Positions 7,230 through 16,133 are shown, counted from the stretch's first letter. The stretch is 40,006 bases of DNA from an uncultured Bacteroidales bacterium (GCA_902786925.1 CADAEK010000030.1:1-40006); one strand, 5' to 3'. A program made the numbers and translations. Notes: generated from the letters alone by a model not told the origin.

Positions 7230-7496
7230 ATGAACCAAGAGGACGTAGATAGAATCATTGCAGAAGCCGTAGAAGAGAGCAAGAAGGAAAGCCACAAAAA
7301 GTGGCACAAGGGCAAATCTTCTACCAATGGCGTCAATACGGCACGTTCTGTGCTGAATTGGGCATTTATGATTGGCTTTGTTGTAGCAGTCATCATCTAT
7401 TTTGCATGGCCTGAACAACGAATGCTTTTCTTCGGTGTAGGCTTTGGTGCAGTGGTGCTCAAACTCGTGGAATTCTACCTACGCTTCATGTTTTAG
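7230..7496 (+). CDS. Small two-span membrane protein, unknown function
   Basis: An 88-residue protein with an acidic-basic N-terminal helix (1-35) and two hydrophobic segments (about 44-62 and 67-86). I chose the ATG at 7230, preceded by GAGGAG, rather than the upstream in-frame TTG/CTG at about 7203 that would overlap the DUF4468 gene. It lies 7 bases after that gene and 32 bases before the porin, so it is very likely co-transcribed with both. I do not recognise the family. Confidence 0.65.
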   Translation: MNQEDVDRIIAEAVEESKKESHKKWHKGKSSTNGVNTARSVLNWAFMIGFVVAVIIYFAWPEQRMLFFGVGFGAVVLKLVEFYLRFMF

Positions 7497-7528
7497 GGTT
7501 TCATTCCCAAGCAAGAAACCAAAAGATT

Positions 7529-9598
7529 TTGAAATCAAGATACTTATCCATATCCATCCTCTTTTTTGTGGCGTTTCTGACGCTGCCTAGTCACGCACAA
7601 CGCATCATCTCCGAATTAGAGACAAACTCTGACTTGGCGATGGACTCGCGCCCAGACTCCGCATCAACGAAAAAGACGAAGAAAATTGTCCCTAATGACA
7701 TCAAGGCTTGGACTGTTGACGAGCAATATGGAAACATCACAAGCACCCATGTGGACACACTTCACCACATGTTCATGAACACAGACCTGCCCGAAGGCGT
7801 GGAAGGGCACTACAATACGCTGGGAAATGTGGGTTCTCCTCGTATGTCACGCATATACATGGAGCGTCCTTTCATTCCAGACTTCATGTTCACCTACCCT
7901 TTTGACATGTTTGTGGTACCAACGGAACGTTTCCGCTTCTACAATACAAAGTCACCTTTCATGAATGTCACTTACAACTGGAATGGTTCGAAAAACAACG
8001 GTTCGGACCACGTAAAGGTGACTTATACTAACAATGTGGGCAAACGATTTAACTTTGGTGGAATCTTCGACTATATTTACGGACGCGGCTATTATGATGC
8101 ATTGTCTACCTCATATATGAATGCGTCTGCATGGGCCTCTTACATCAATGACAAGTACAACTGCCATTTCTACTATCAGCACAACTTCATGAAGACGACA
8201 GAGAATGGCGGCATTGAAGACGAGAGTTACATTACCAATCCTGAAGCGATGGCGCGTTCATACACGTCAAATGATATCCCCACCCTACTCTCACAGACGT
8301 GGAACAGACAGGAGCATGACCTTATATTCTTTAATCATCACTATAACATAGGCTTCTATCGCGAAGAAGATATTGACTCAACTCATACACAACAGGTCTT
8401 TGTCCCCGTAAGCAAGGTGTTCCACACCTTCAAACTGGAGAAGATGATGCGCAACAACCGCGCTTATCAGGAAACGGAAAACTATCATTCTTACACTTAC
8501 TTGCCAGGAGACTCCACACAAGACTATACGAAGGCACTAATGGTGCGCAACCTGTTAGGCTTATCGCTATGTGAAGGGTTCAATAAATGGGCGCTCTTTG
8601 GATTGAATGCTTACGTAGGCTATGAATACAAGCGCTTTACACTGCCAGACTCGACAAAACGTGGCGGCTATTACACGAACATATATGGCAATATCGCTAA
8701 ACAGTACTACCATGAGCATAATGTACTGGTAGGAGGACAAATTATCCGTGAACAAGGCCATTTCGTTCACTACAATCTGAATTCAGAATTTGTAGTAGCC
8801 GGCACAGACATTGGACAGTTTGACATCAATGGACATGCTGAGGTAAATATTCCTTTCTTGGGCGACACTGCACAAGTAGCACTCAATGCATCACTCCAAA
8901 ACTTAGCTCCAAGTTTTTACTTTGGCAAATATCATGGCAAACACGCATGGTGGGATAAGTCAACGGATAAAGAATTTAGACAGCGCATCGAAGGAGTTAT
9001 AGATATTCCTCATACCCAAACTAAAATCACAGTCGGGATGGAGAATATCAAGAATTTTAGCTATTTCCAAAATACTGGCATCGTGCTAAATGCTGATACG
9101 GAGAATCCTGTTATCAGCAATAATGTGTCTTCCATGCAGTGCGGAGAAAACATTCAAGTGTTCAGTGCCAATCTTCGTCAAAACCTCAAGCTGGGAATTC
9201 TCCACTGGGAGAATGACATCACCTACCAAACCAGCACGCATGAAGACGTACTTCCCCTGCCTACTTTGTCACTCTACACCAATTTGTTTCTGCGCTTTAA
9301 AATCGCGCAAGTATTAAAAACCGAAGTAGGTGCTGACATGAAGTATTTCACAGAATATTATGCTCCAGACTATTCTCCTGTCATCGGCATGTTCATGAAT
9401 CAGAATAAACTAAAAAAGACCAAAATTGGCAATTATCCATTAATTTCGGTCTATGCCAATTTTGATCTTAAACGTACAAGATTCTATGTGATGTATCATC
9501 ATGCCAACCAGTCAGATGGTCGCTATTTCTGGGCACCAGGATATCCAATGAATCCATCCAGCATCCGCTTTGGCCTAAGTTGGAATTTCTTTGATTGA
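7529..9598 (+). CDS. Putative outer-membrane beta-barrel porin (Porin_10 type)
   Basis: A 689-residue outer-membrane protein. A signal peptide (about 1-23, cleavage after SHAQ) precedes many alternating aromatic/polar beta strands. The pattern FYNTKSPFMNVTYNWNGSKN and the repeated YNxHFYYQHNF-like strands are typical of the Bacteroidetes putative porin family. The C-terminal end, RFGLSWNFFD, fits a last barrel strand recognised by the Bam machinery. The start appears to be TTG (7529), since no ATG precedes the signal peptide in frame. Substrate unknown. It closes the envelope block; ispE lies convergent 57 bases away. Confidence 0.8.
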   Translation: MKSRYLSISILFFVAFLTLPSHAQRIISELETNSDLAMDSRPDSASTKKTKKIVPNDIKAWTVDEQYGNITSTHVDTLHHMFMNTDLPEGVEGHYNTLGNVGSPRMSRIYMERPFIPDFMFTYPFDMFVVPTERFRFYNTKSPFMNVTYNWNGSKNNGSDHVKVTYTNNVGKRFNFGGIFDYIYGRGYYDALSTSYMNASAWASYINDKYNCHFYYQHNFMKTTENGGIEDESYITNPEAMARSYTSNDIPTLLSQTWNRQEHDLIFFNHHYNIGFYREEDIDSTHTQQVFVPVSKVFHTFKLEKMMRNNRAYQETENYHSYTYLPGDSTQDYTKALMVRNLLGLSLCEGFNKWALFGLNAYVGYEYKRFTLPDSTKRGGYYTNIYGNIAKQYYHEHNVLVGGQIIREQGHFVHYNLNSEFVVAGTDIGQFDINGHAEVNIPFLGDTAQVALNASLQNLAPSFYFGKYHGKHAWWDKSTDKEFRQRIEGVIDIPHTQTKITVGMENIKNFSYFQNTGIVLNADTENPVISNNVSSMQCGENIQVFSANLRQNLKLGILHWENDITYQTSTHEDVLPLPTLSLYTNLFLRFKIAQVLKTEVGADMKYFTEYYAPDYSPVIGMFMNQNKLKKTKIGNYPLISVYANFDLKRTRFYVMYHHANQSDGRYFWAPGYPMNPSSIRFGLSWNFFD

Positions 9599-9655
9599 TT
9601 TCTTTTCACAAAACTTATTCCCTGTATGGGCAAGTACAGTAAAGAATACCGTGCT

Positions 9656-10486
9656 TTATAAGAGTTCACGTTGACGGCAGAACATACCTGTGAATATTTC
9701 GTCAACATTCTCTACGGGATCTTCAAAGATGCCAAAGACACTGGAACCACTGCCTGACATGCTAGCATACACAGCACCCATATCATACAGCTTGTCCTTA
9801 ATAGCTGCAATCTCTGGATATTTGGAAAAGACACTTGCTTCGAAGTCATTTACAACAGTATCTTTCCATGTCTCAATGGGCTGGGAAAGAAGTTCTGGCA
9901 ATTGTTTTTCTGGATGCCGTACATTCACCTTTGCATAAGCATCTTTAGTGGAGACGAAAACATCAGGCTTCACAAGAACCAATTGCTTATATTTCAAGTT
10001 TAGTTCAATCGGATGGAACACATTACCGATACCAGTTGCAAACACTGGTTTATTCTGAATGAAGAAAGGGCAATCGGCTCCCAGTTGAGCACAATAATCT
10101 TCCATCTGCTGTGTTGTCAGACCTAATTTAAATCGGTCATTTAACGTTTTTACCGTAAATGCAGCGTCTGCAGAACCACCACCTAAACCAGCACCAGTGG
10201 GAATGTGCTTGTAAAGCCCTATACTCACTGGCGGTAAATCAAATTCACGTTTTAATAACTTAAAAGCGCGAACAACAAGGTTATCTTCTGGTGAGCCATC
10301 CAATAAGGAACCTGTCAACTTGAGACGGTAACCACAATCGGGCACATCTGTGTCTAATTCCTGAATCTCCAATATGTCTTGAAGGCCAATTGGATAAAAA
10401 ACAGTCTCTAAATTATGGTAGCCGTCCGGGCGCTTCTCCACGACGTTCAGACCAATATTAATCTTCGCATTAGGATATACTATCAT
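9656..10486 (-). CDS. ispE: 4-diphosphocytidyl-2-C-methyl-D-erythritol kinase
   Basis: A 276-residue GHMP-family kinase that phosphorylates the 2-hydroxyl of CDP-methylerythritol in the MEP isoprenoid pathway. Visible signatures are [19 protein letters not shown] (6-24, with the substrate-contacting Lys), the glycine-rich ATP loop [14 protein letters not shown] (96-109), the QLGADCPFF segment (about 132-140) with the catalytic Asp, and the C-terminal [12 protein letters not shown] (about 243-254). Length is normal. It has its own promoter (10514-10544) overlapping the serA terminator stem, so it is separately transcribed. Confidence 0.95.
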   Translation of the reverse strand: MIVYPNAKINIGLNVVEKRPDGYHNLETVFYPIGLQDILEIQELDTDVPDCGYRLKLTGSLLDGSPEDNLVVRAFKLLKREFDLPPVSIGLYKHIPTGAGLGGGSADAAFTVKTLNDRFKLGLTTQQMEDYCAQLGADCPFFIQNKPVFATGIGNVFHPIELNLKYKQLVLVKPDVFVSTKDAYAKVNVRHPEKQLPELLSQPIETWKDTVVNDFEASVFSKYPEIAAIKDKLYDMGAVYASMSGSGSSVFGIFEDPVENVDEIFTGMFCRQRELL

Positions 10487-10513
10487 AATTCCATGTATTT
10501 ATAGTTAACGCGA

Positions 10514-10544
10514 CAAAGGTAGAAAAAAGCAAGCACAGGGCAAA
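10514..10544 (-). promoter_or_regulatory. ispE promoter
   Basis: On the minus strand, TACCTTTG (10514-10521) lies 19 bases from TTTG (10541-10544). The -33 element falls inside the terminator hairpin of serA, so the two signals overlap. Confidence 0.6.
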
Positions 10545-10569
10545 ATAAATCTGCATTTATTTTGCCCTG
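10536..10569 (-). terminator. serA terminator hairpin
   Basis: A perfect 15-bp stem (10536-10550 with 10555-10569) with a 4-base loop, containing an A/T-rich inner part and a GGGC/GCCC base. It follows the serA stop by 36 bases in the direction of transcription. It lacks a long T-run, but stem length supports termination. Confidence 0.65.
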
Positions 10570-10604
10570 CGCATTACTCCGCAATTGTATAGCGAAAGAG
10601 GATA

Positions 10605-11525
10605 TTACTTGTTCACTTGGAACTTTGTAATGCCTTCTTTGATGTATCCAACAATTTGGTTGGCAGCAGCAAGACCAGCATTTGTGTTAGCTTCTGCAGT
10701 CTGTGCTCCCATCTTTTTAGGAGTTGAGAAGTAACGACCTTCAAACTTTGCAAACTCAGCATCTGCATCAGGTTTGATGTCTGTGATATACTTAAGATCT
10801 GTACGTTCAGCAAGAAGCTCAATCAGTTCTGGCTCGTTGATAACTTCTTTACGAGCGGTATTGATAAGGATTGCACCCTTCTTCATGCTACCCACAAGAG
10901 CCTTGTTGATACTTTGCTTAGTCTCTGCTGTAGCAGGAATATGAAGAGAAACGATATCACATGTTTTGAAAAGTTCCTCCTGAGATGCAGCAGCGTGTAC
11001 ACCTGCAGCCTCAATAACCTCAGCTGGGCAGTAAGCATCATAAGCAGCCACTTCCATACCAAAGCCCTTTGCGATGCGAGCCACGTTGCGACCTACATTA
11101 CCAAATGCCAAGATACCAAGCTTCTTACCCAAAAGTTCAGATCCAGCTTTACCGTTATAGAAGTTACGAACAGTGAAGACAAGAAGACCAAGCACAAGCT
11201 CTGCTACAGCATTTGCGTTCTGACCAGGTGTGTTCATCACGACAACCTTGTGAGCTGTAGCAGCCTCAAGATCCACATTATCATAACCAGCACCTGCACG
11301 AACCACAATCTTCAAATTCTTGGCAGCATCCAGCACTTCTGCATCAATTTTGTCAGAACGGATGATGATTGCGTCAACGTCAGCTACAGCATTCAGCAGC
11401 TGTGCTTTCTCTGTATATTTTTCCAGAAGAGCCAACTCAAAGCCAGCACCTTCAATAATCTCTTTGATTCCAGCAACTGCAGGAGCAGCGAAAGGCTTCT
11501 CAGTTGCAATTAAAACTTTAGCCAT
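10605..11525 (-). CDS. serA: D-3-phosphoglycerate dehydrogenase, short form
   Basis: A 306-residue D-2-hydroxyacid dehydrogenase, the first step of serine synthesis (3-phosphoglycerate to 3-phosphohydroxypyruvate, NAD-linked). Visible features are RAGAGYDNVD, the nucleotide-binding GILAFGNVGR loop (about 134-143, with Ala where most family members have Gly) and NTAR with the conserved Arg. There is no ACT regulatory domain, so serine feedback through ACT is not expected. The usual TPH catalytic histidine motif reads TPKKMGAQT here, Lys instead of His, as I recall for Bacteroidales and Entamoeba type III enzymes. serC lies upstream on the same strand, separated by an inserted cassette. Confidence 0.9.
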   Translation of the reverse strand: MAKVLIATEKPFAAPAVAGIKEIIEGAGFELALLEKYTEKAQLLNAVADVDAIIIRSDKIDAEVLDAAKNLKIVVRAGAGYDNVDLEAATAHKVVVMNTPGQNANAVAELVLGLLVFTVRNFYNGKAGSELLGKKLGILAFGNVGRNVARIAKGFGMEVAAYDAYCPAEVIEAAGVHAAASQEELFKTCDIVSLHIPATAETKQSINKALVGSMKKGAILINTARKEVINEPELIELLAERTDLKYITDIKPDADAEFAKFEGRYFSTPKKMGAQTAEANTNAGLAAANQIVGYIKEGITKFQVNK

Positions 11526-11530
11526 AATTT

Positions 11531-11564
11531 TTAAGTTAGGAGTTAGGAGTTAGGAGTTAGGAGT
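11531..11564 (+). repeat. Left inverted-repeat arm of the four-helix-bundle cassette
   Basis: Four perfect copies of GTTAGGA (11535-11562) with flanking TTAA and GT. The arm is complementary to 12044-12077 with about two mismatches. It lies 5 bases upstream of the serA ATG and, read on the minus strand, supplies the last codons and the TAA stop (11550-11552) of the four-helix-bundle gene. Confidence 0.9.
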
Positions 11565-11978
11565 GGGCTTTACAGATTGTGTGTCACCGATTCCTTGCAC
11601 CTTTCTTAACTTATTATTAATAATCTTTTCTCGTGTCGATTTCGTTATCGAACTTAGTAGTTTATTTAACTCTATACAATCCGCATAGATGGATGCGAAT
11701 TGTTCATCATTGATGTAATCACTCTCATGTAACAGTTCCAACCAATATTTGGTTTCCGAACTTTCTTTGAAAGAGACATATATTTTGGCGTAAAAATCAT
11801 TCGTACTAATCCCCGAAAGAGCCTCCGTAATATTGGCTCCAATACTAGTTCCACTCCTAAGAATCTGCCGAGAAAGCACCATTTCTTTCTTCTCACAACT
11901 CAAATACTTATAAAGTTTGATGATTCGTAAAGCAAACGCTTTACTTTTGGAAGCCACAATGGAACGACTCTCTTTCAT
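11550..11978 (-). CDS. Four-helix-bundle protein (S23/23S-rRNA intervening-sequence type)
   Basis: A 142-residue helical protein of the family first seen as open frames in 23S rRNA intervening sequences and, in a related form, as Avd in diversity-generating retroelements. Signatures are SKAFALRIIKLYKYL (11-25), the core QILRSGTSIGANITEALSG (39-57), then FYAKIYVSFKESSETKYWLELL. Family members form basic pentameric barrels; their role is unclear. The tail KPTPNS and the stop codon are made by the flanking repeat. The gene sits between serC and serA, whose neighbours face the same way, inside an inverted-repeat cassette. No reverse transcriptase or rRNA is nearby. Confidence 0.85.
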   Translation of the reverse strand: MKESRSIVASKSKAFALRIIKLYKYLSCEKKEMVLSRQILRSGTSIGANITEALSGISTNDFYAKIYVSFKESSETKYWLELLHESDYINDEQFASIYADCIELNKLLSSITKSTREKIINNKLRKVQGIGDTQSVKPTPNS

Positions 11979-12043
11979 ATCCAGGAAATAGTGTAGGAAA
12001 CAAAAGACTTAGGAGTTAAGATTGCGCAAACATGCCGAATGGC

Positions 12044-12077
12044 AACTCCTAACTCCTAACTCCTAATTCCTAACTTT
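12044..12077 (-). repeat. Right inverted-repeat arm of the four-helix-bundle cassette
   Basis: Four copies of the AACTCCT word, the last as AATTCCT (12044-12071), then AACTTT. It is complementary to the left arm 11531-11564 and abuts the serC stop codon (12076-12078). An additional partial copy (CTTAGGAGTTAAG) lies at 12008-12020. Confidence 0.9.
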
Positions 12078-13143
12078 AATGATTCGCTTCAAATTCTTGC
12101 ATGCACTTAACAAGTGCCTGAACACCTTCGACAGACATTGCGTTGTAGCAAGATGCACGGAATCCACCAACATCGCGGTGTCCCTTCACACCAACCATAC
12201 CCTGACTTGTAGCGAACTTAAGGAACTCGTCCTGCAAATCCTGGTACTCTGGCTTCAAAACGAAGGTGATATTCATGAGTGAACGGCTGTCCTTCTCTGC
12301 TGTACCAACGAAAAGCTTGTTACGGTCTATCTCTGCATAGAGAATCTCAGCACGCTGCTCAGCCAACTTCTGCATAGCTTCCACACCGCCATGTGCCTTC
12401 ATATAGCGAAGGTTCATCAAAGCTGAGTAGATAGGCACAACAGGAGGAGTATTGAACATAGACCCCTTCTTCACGTGAGTGCGGTAGTCAAGCATTGTTG
12501 GGATGTGACGAGAAACCTTACCAAGTGCATCATCTTTCACAATCACAAAAGTAAGACCAGCCATTGCAAGGTTCTTCTGCGCACCACCATAAATCATCGT
12601 ATACTTGCTCACATCAATCGGACGGCTGAAGATATCAGAAGACATATCTGCAATCACAGGAATTGGAGAGTCGAGATCTTCACGAAGCTCTGTACCATAA
12701 ATGGTGTTGTTGGTTGTAATGTGGAGATAATCCGCATCAGCAGGAATTTCGAAGTTACGAGGAATGTAAGTGAAGTTCTTATCAGCAGAAGAAGCGACTT
12801 CCACAACTTCACCAAATGCCTTAGCCTCTTTCTCTGCTTTTGTAGCCCAAACACCAGTGTTCAAGTAGGCAGCTTTCTTCTCAAGGAAGTTGTAAGGAAC
12901 CATGCAGAATTCCAGACTTGCACCACCACCGAGGAAGAGCACGGAGTAACCCTCAGGAATGTTAAGAAGTTCCTTGAAGAGTGCTACTGCCTCGTCAACT
13001 ACTGGCTGAAAATCCTTTGCACGGTGGCTAATCTCCATAAGAGAGAGTCCTGAACCATTGAAATCAAGACAAGCCTGTGCAGTCTGCTCAATCACTTCGC
13101 GGGGGAGGATTGAAGGTCCTGCATTGAAATTGTACTTTTTCAT
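12076..13143 (-). CDS. serC: Phosphoserine aminotransferase
   Basis: A 355-residue PLP-dependent class-V aminotransferase that converts 3-phosphohydroxypyruvate and glutamate to phosphoserine, the step after SerA. It begins [14 protein letters not shown] and carries [16 protein letters not shown], the cofactor-binding region around [12 protein letters not shown], and the PLP lysine in [12 protein letters not shown]. The C-terminal CMQEF tail is normal. I place the start at the ATG at 13143; the 31 residues that could be added upstream are not like the family. The cassette between serC and serA means serA translation now starts inside repeat sequence. Confidence 0.95.
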   Translation of the reverse strand: MKKYNFNAGPSILPREVIEQTAQACLDFNGSGLSLMEISHRAKDFQPVVDEAVALFKELLNIPEGYSVLFLGGGASLEFCMVPYNFLEKKAAYLNTGVWATKAEKEAKAFGEVVEVASSADKNFTYIPRNFEIPADADYLHITTNNTIYGTELREDLDSPIPVIADMSSDIFSRPIDVSKYTMIYGGAQKNLAMAGLTFVIVKDDALGKVSRHIPTMLDYRTHVKKGSMFNTPPVVPIYSALMNLRYMKAHGGVEAMQKLAEQRAEILYAEIDRNKLFVGTAEKDSRSLMNITFVLKPEYQDLQDEFLKFATSQGMVGVKGHRDVGGFRASCYNAMSVEGVQALVKCMQEFEANH

Positions 13144-13246
13144 CTTAATTTTATTGTTAGATAAATGATATATCCTGTTTACTTTGTAAATCGAGAAAAC
13201 CCAAAAGCTTTTTGCCTCAAATCTTCTTTTTACCAAAAATTCTTTG

Positions 13247-13254
13247 CAAAAATA
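13247..13254 (-). promoter_or_regulatory. -7 box (TATTTTTG) upstream of serC
   Basis: On the minus strand TATTTTTG fits TAnnTTTG about 105 bases before the serC ATG. A well-spaced TTG is not apparent, so this is tentative. Confidence 0.35.
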
Positions 13255-13308
13255 CTAAATATTCGCAAAACTTGTAACATGTTGTCGCCTTTTTATGCCA
13301 AAAAACAT

Positions 13309-13344
13309 AAAAAAGGACGTAAGCCAATATAAATTGGTACGTCC
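13309..13344 (-). terminator. corA terminator
   Basis: Read on the minus strand, GGACGT and CCAAT pair with ATTGG and ACGTCC around a short A/T loop (13315-13344). The stem is followed by TTTTTT. It lies 27 bases past the corA stop. Confidence 0.8.
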
Positions 13345-13370
13345 ATATTGCAATTTAGCCTATCATTTCC

Positions 13371-14297
13371 TTAAAGCCACTTCTTCCGGCGGAACCACCA
13401 TAACGAAACAGCGGTACAAACCACACATGCAATGATAGCGATTGGGAAGCCCATTGTCCATGTCTCCATACCATTCTTCAGGTTCATGCCAAACATAGAT
13501 GTAATGAACGTTGGGAAGAGGATAATCATGTTCAGCGATGTCAGCAGGCGCATCACTGTATTCATATTATTATTAATAATGTTAGCATAAGTGTCCATCG
13601 TCGAGTCAAGGATGTTGATGTAGATAGCAGTCGTCTCACGCGCCTGATTCATCTCAATATTCACATCCTCAATAAGTTCTGCATCGAGCTCATCGACAGG
13701 TAATCGGAACTTCAACTTGCTCAACAATGATTCGTTGCCACGGATGGATGTTCCAAAATAGGTGAGAGAGTCTTGCAGACGTGAAAGATTGACCAAATCT
13801 TTGTTGTCAATATGCTTATCCAGATCCCGTTTTGCCTTTTCAATGATGCCATTCACCTGTTTCAGATACTTCAGATACCACACCGAAGCACTCAGAAACA
13901 GACGGAACACCAAGTCCGCAGCATCGGTAAACCCTTCAGCACGACGCATCTGATGATTCACAAAATCAAGCATCATCCGAGTTTCCTGGTTACAGATAGT
14001 AATAATCTTGTCGCCCTTCAGTACAATACCTAATGGGATAGTTGTATATGGGCTTCTTGACGAGACGCTCTTCAAGTGAGGGATACGCAAAATAATCATC
14101 AGCCATCCTTCATCCATGTCGTAACGCGCTCTCTCATCAGCATCCGATACGTCTTCCATGAAATAGTCTGGCATACCGAGTTCCTGCTCCAAAAACTCTC
14201 TATCATCATCCACTGGGCATGTAACCTGCACCCAGCAGTTTGGCTCCCATGCATCAATATGCTTGATGCCGCCATTAAAATTCCAAAATGTCCGCAT
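13371..14297 (-). CDS. corA: CorA-family magnesium/divalent-cation channel
   Basis: A 308-residue CorA-type protein. A cytoplasmic alpha/beta funnel (1-240) is followed by the long stalk helix and two membrane spans (about 247-268 and 280-300). The signature GMN, followed by LKNG, is at about 270, and a basic tail, FRRKKWL, ends the protein. Homologues form pentamers that pass Mg2+ (some Co2+/Ni2+) inward. It is transcribed alone, with a terminator behind it and a ~190-base leader after a promoter at 14498-14505. Metal preference cannot be told from sequence. Confidence 0.9.
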   Translation of the reverse strand: MRTFWNFNGGIKHIDAWEPNCWVQVTCPVDDDREFLEQELGMPDYFMEDVSDADERARYDMDEGWLMIILRIPHLKSVSSRSPYTTIPLGIVLKGDKIITICNQETRMMLDFVNHQMRRAEGFTDAADLVFRLFLSASVWYLKYLKQVNGIIEKAKRDLDKHIDNKDLVNLSRLQDSLTYFGTSIRGNESLLSKLKFRLPVDELDAELIEDVNIEMNQARETTAIYINILDSTMDTYANIINNNMNTVMRLLTSLNMIILFPTFITSMFGMNLKNGMETWTMGFPIAIIACVVCTAVSLWWFRRKKWL

Positions 14298-14497
14298 AGT
14301 TGTCTATTGAACCTTTGCTTTGTCTGATTGTGAACAATAAAAAGGTGGGGCAAAGGCTCATACAACTCCGCGTAAGAGGTGAGTCTTATCCCAGGCACTT
14401 CATACTATTCGCCGGATAATCGTCCATAGTTGTCTATATTAGTTACTACTCTCTTATAATACAAGACCCCATCTTTGTGATCTTGCGAATTCGGCTG
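14298..14497 (-). promoter_or_regulatory. Long corA leader, possibly structured
   Basis: The predicted corA transcript has an untranslated leader of about 190 bases. It contains several short complementary words and a tiny ATG-initiated frame near 14405. I did not recognise the M-box or another Mg2+ riboswitch consensus. The other reading frames over this stretch lack protein-like features. Confidence 0.3.
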
Positions 14498-14505
14498 CAA
14501 AGTTA
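14498..14505 (-). promoter_or_regulatory. -7 box (TAACTTTG) for corA
   Basis: On the minus strand TAACTTTG matches TAnnTTTG and faces corA. The upstream TTG at the expected spacing was not clearly identified. Confidence 0.4.
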
Positions 14506-14649
14506 CGAAAAAAATGAGAACACAAACACAAAACACCTTTTTTTTCTCCGCATCCATTATTCTTTCCTCCGATTTTGTACAACCAAGTTCAGTTTCTTGG
14601 CACATCCCCACTCTCATCATAAGCCGTACAGTCGAAAAAGCATAAATAA

Positions 14650-14681
14650 TTTGGCTTTTAACGTACTAAGTCGTACCTTTG
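14650..14681 (+). promoter_or_regulatory. panCD promoter
   Basis: TTTG (14650-14653) and TACCTTTG (14674-14681) are 20 bases apart. The transcript leader to the panC ATG at 14850 is about 160 bases and holds duplicated words and a hairpin. Confidence 0.65.
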
Positions 14682-14849
14682 CAGCCGATTTACAGAATCT
14701 GGACTGTGCATCAGCACTGCTCAAGCAAGAATGGTTTCCTTTTCGGCTTTGCCACCATACAGAACCGGAGCCACACTTCAGCATAGTCCAAGCAAGCATG
14801 GTTCAACCATCTGCTTGCAACCGATTTTAAGTTTTTGAGACAAAATCAA
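14682..14849 (+). promoter_or_regulatory. panC leader with duplicated words and a hairpin
   Basis: CAAGCAAGAATGGTT (14722-14736) recurs as CAAGCAAGCATGGTT (14789-14803). GCAGCCGATTT near 14681 recurs as GCAACCGATTT near 14817. The segment 14792-14819 can fold, with GCAAG and ATGGT pairing with ACCAT and CTTGC. It lies about 30 bases upstream of the panC ATG. No known riboswitch class was recognised. Confidence 0.4.
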
Positions 14850-15719
14850 ATGGTAATTATCAATTCTGTCAAGGAACTCAAGGACAAGGTTTCTGCCCTG
14901 AGACGTGAGAACAAGACTGTTGGCCTCGTGCCAACTATGGGCGCGCTCCATGCAGGACACGCATCATTAGTGAGCAGAAGTGTGAGAGAGAACGATGCCA
15001 CCGTTGTGAGCGTATTCGTTAACCCCACCCAATTTAACGACAAAAATGACCTCGTGGCTTACCCGCGCACCCTTGAAGCCGACTGTGCACTCCTTGAGAG
15101 CATCGGTGCTGATTATGTGTTCGCCCCTTCTGTCGAGGAAGTTTACCCAGAGCCCGATACACGCACCTTCTCCTATCCTCCCACGGATACGGTAATGGAA
15201 GGAGCATTTCGCCCAGGCCACTTTAATGGCGTATGTCAGATTGTGAGCAAACTCTTCATGTTCGTAGAGCCTGACCGCGCTTATTTTGGAGAAAAAGACT
15301 TTCAGCAAATTGCCGTCATCAAAGCGATGGTAGCCGACTATGTATCAAAGGGTACCGAATGGGCCAAGCGCCTTGAAATCCACCCCTGCCCCATCGTTCG
15401 TGAGGCCGACGGATTGGCTCTCTCTAGCCGCAACACGCTCCTTGCTGCCAACGAACGTGCCATTGCTCCTAACATCTACAAGGCGCTCAAAGCAAGCGTT
15501 GCCTATAGCAAGAACCATACAGTGGAGGAGACAAAGCAGCAGACCATTGCTGACATCAACGCAATAGAAGGACTTGAAGTACAATATTACGATATCGTCA
15601 ATGCCCTCACTCTTGAGAGTGTTACATCATGGGATGATGCCGACCACATTCAAGGCTGCATTACAGTATTCTGTGGCGCTACTCCTATTCGACTCATTGA
15701 CAATATCAACTATAAATAA
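14850..15719 (+). CDS. panC: Pantothenate synthetase (pantoate-beta-alanine ligase)
   Basis: A 289-residue ligase that joins pantoate and beta-alanine with ATP in vitamin B5/CoA synthesis. Motifs are [16 protein letters not shown] (nucleotidyl-transferase HxGH), [41 protein letters not shown] and the KMSKS-equivalent [10 protein letters not shown]. Length matches the family. The ATG at 14850 gives [14 protein letters not shown]; an upstream TTG (14835) is in frame but less likely. panD follows after 9 bases, so product and substrate supply (beta-alanine from PanD) are co-expressed. Confidence 0.95.
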   Translation: MVIINSVKELKDKVSALRRENKTVGLVPTMGALHAGHASLVSRSVRENDATVVSVFVNPTQFNDKNDLVAYPRTLEADCALLESIGADYVFAPSVEEVYPEPDTRTFSYPPTDTVMEGAFRPGHFNGVCQIVSKLFMFVEPDRAYFGEKDFQQIAVIKAMVADYVSKGTEWAKRLEIHPCPIVREADGLALSSRNTLLAANERAIAPNIYKALKASVAYSKNHTVEETKQQTIADINAIEGLEVQYYDIVNALTLESVTSWDDADHIQGCITVFCGATPIRLIDNINYK

Positions 15720-15728
15720 AAGAGGGAC

Positions 15729-16079
15729 ATGCAGATTGAAGTACTGAAATCGAAGCTGCACTGTGTCAAGGTGACAGAAGCCAACCTCAACTACATGGGC
15801 AGCATCACCATCGACGAAGACTTGATGGATGCAGTCGGCCTCATCGCCGGCGAGCGTGTCTATATTGTCAACAACAATAACGGAGAGCGCTTCGACACCT
15901 ACGTTATCCGCGGCCAGCGCGGCAGCGGGTGCATCTGCCTCAATGGTGCTGCAGCCCGCAAGGTGCAAGTGGGCGACATAGTCATCATTATGTCCTATGC
16001 ACTCATGGACTACGAGGAAGCTAAATCCTTCACTCCAAAGGTTGTCTTCCCAGACCAAAACACAAACAAAATCCTGTGA
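15729..16079 (+). CDS. panD: Aspartate 1-decarboxylase (pyruvoyl enzyme)
   Basis: A 116-residue proenzyme that makes beta-alanine from aspartate for PanC. The self-cleavage site is the Gly24-Ser25 bond in NYMGSITID; Ser25 becomes the pyruvoyl group. The conserved Tyr (YIVNN, about 55) and the NGAAAR segment (about 76) are present. Length is slightly below E. coli PanD but normal for Bacteroidetes. It sits 9 bases behind panC, and its stop codon lies inside the transcription terminator stem. Confidence 0.95.
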   Translation: MQIEVLKSKLHCVKVTEANLNYMGSITIDEDLMDAVGLIAGERVYIVNNNNGERFDTYVIRGQRGSGCICLNGAAARKVQVGDIVIIMSYALMDYEEAKSFTPKVVFPDQNTNKIL

Positions 16080-16099
16080 GACACCTCACAGGATTTTTT
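16070..16099 (+). terminator. panCD terminator overlapping the panD stop codon
   Basis: AATCCTGTGAG (16070-16080) pairs perfectly with CTCACAGGATT (16085-16095) around ACAC, then T-run. The panD TGA (16077-16079) is part of the left stem arm. Confidence 0.9.
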
Positions 16100-16133
16100 A
16101 TTACCGTTACTCCAATAATCGTAATTAAAAACT

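Noticed and set aside
9621..9637. TGTATGGGCAAGTA resembling the 3' end of mnmE (TGCGTGGGCAAGTA), possible attachment site
   Set aside because: The match is about 12 bases and lies 15 kb away on the core side between porin and ispE, with no integrase; likely chance.
11550..11978. Diversity-generating retroelement (Avd-like protein)
   Set aside because: No reverse transcriptase or template/variable repeat pair is next to it, although SUMF1-fold proteins occur 16 kb away.
14477..14830. 117-residue plus-strand frame between corA and panC
   Set aside because: It crosses the panC promoter and leader and has no protein-like pattern.
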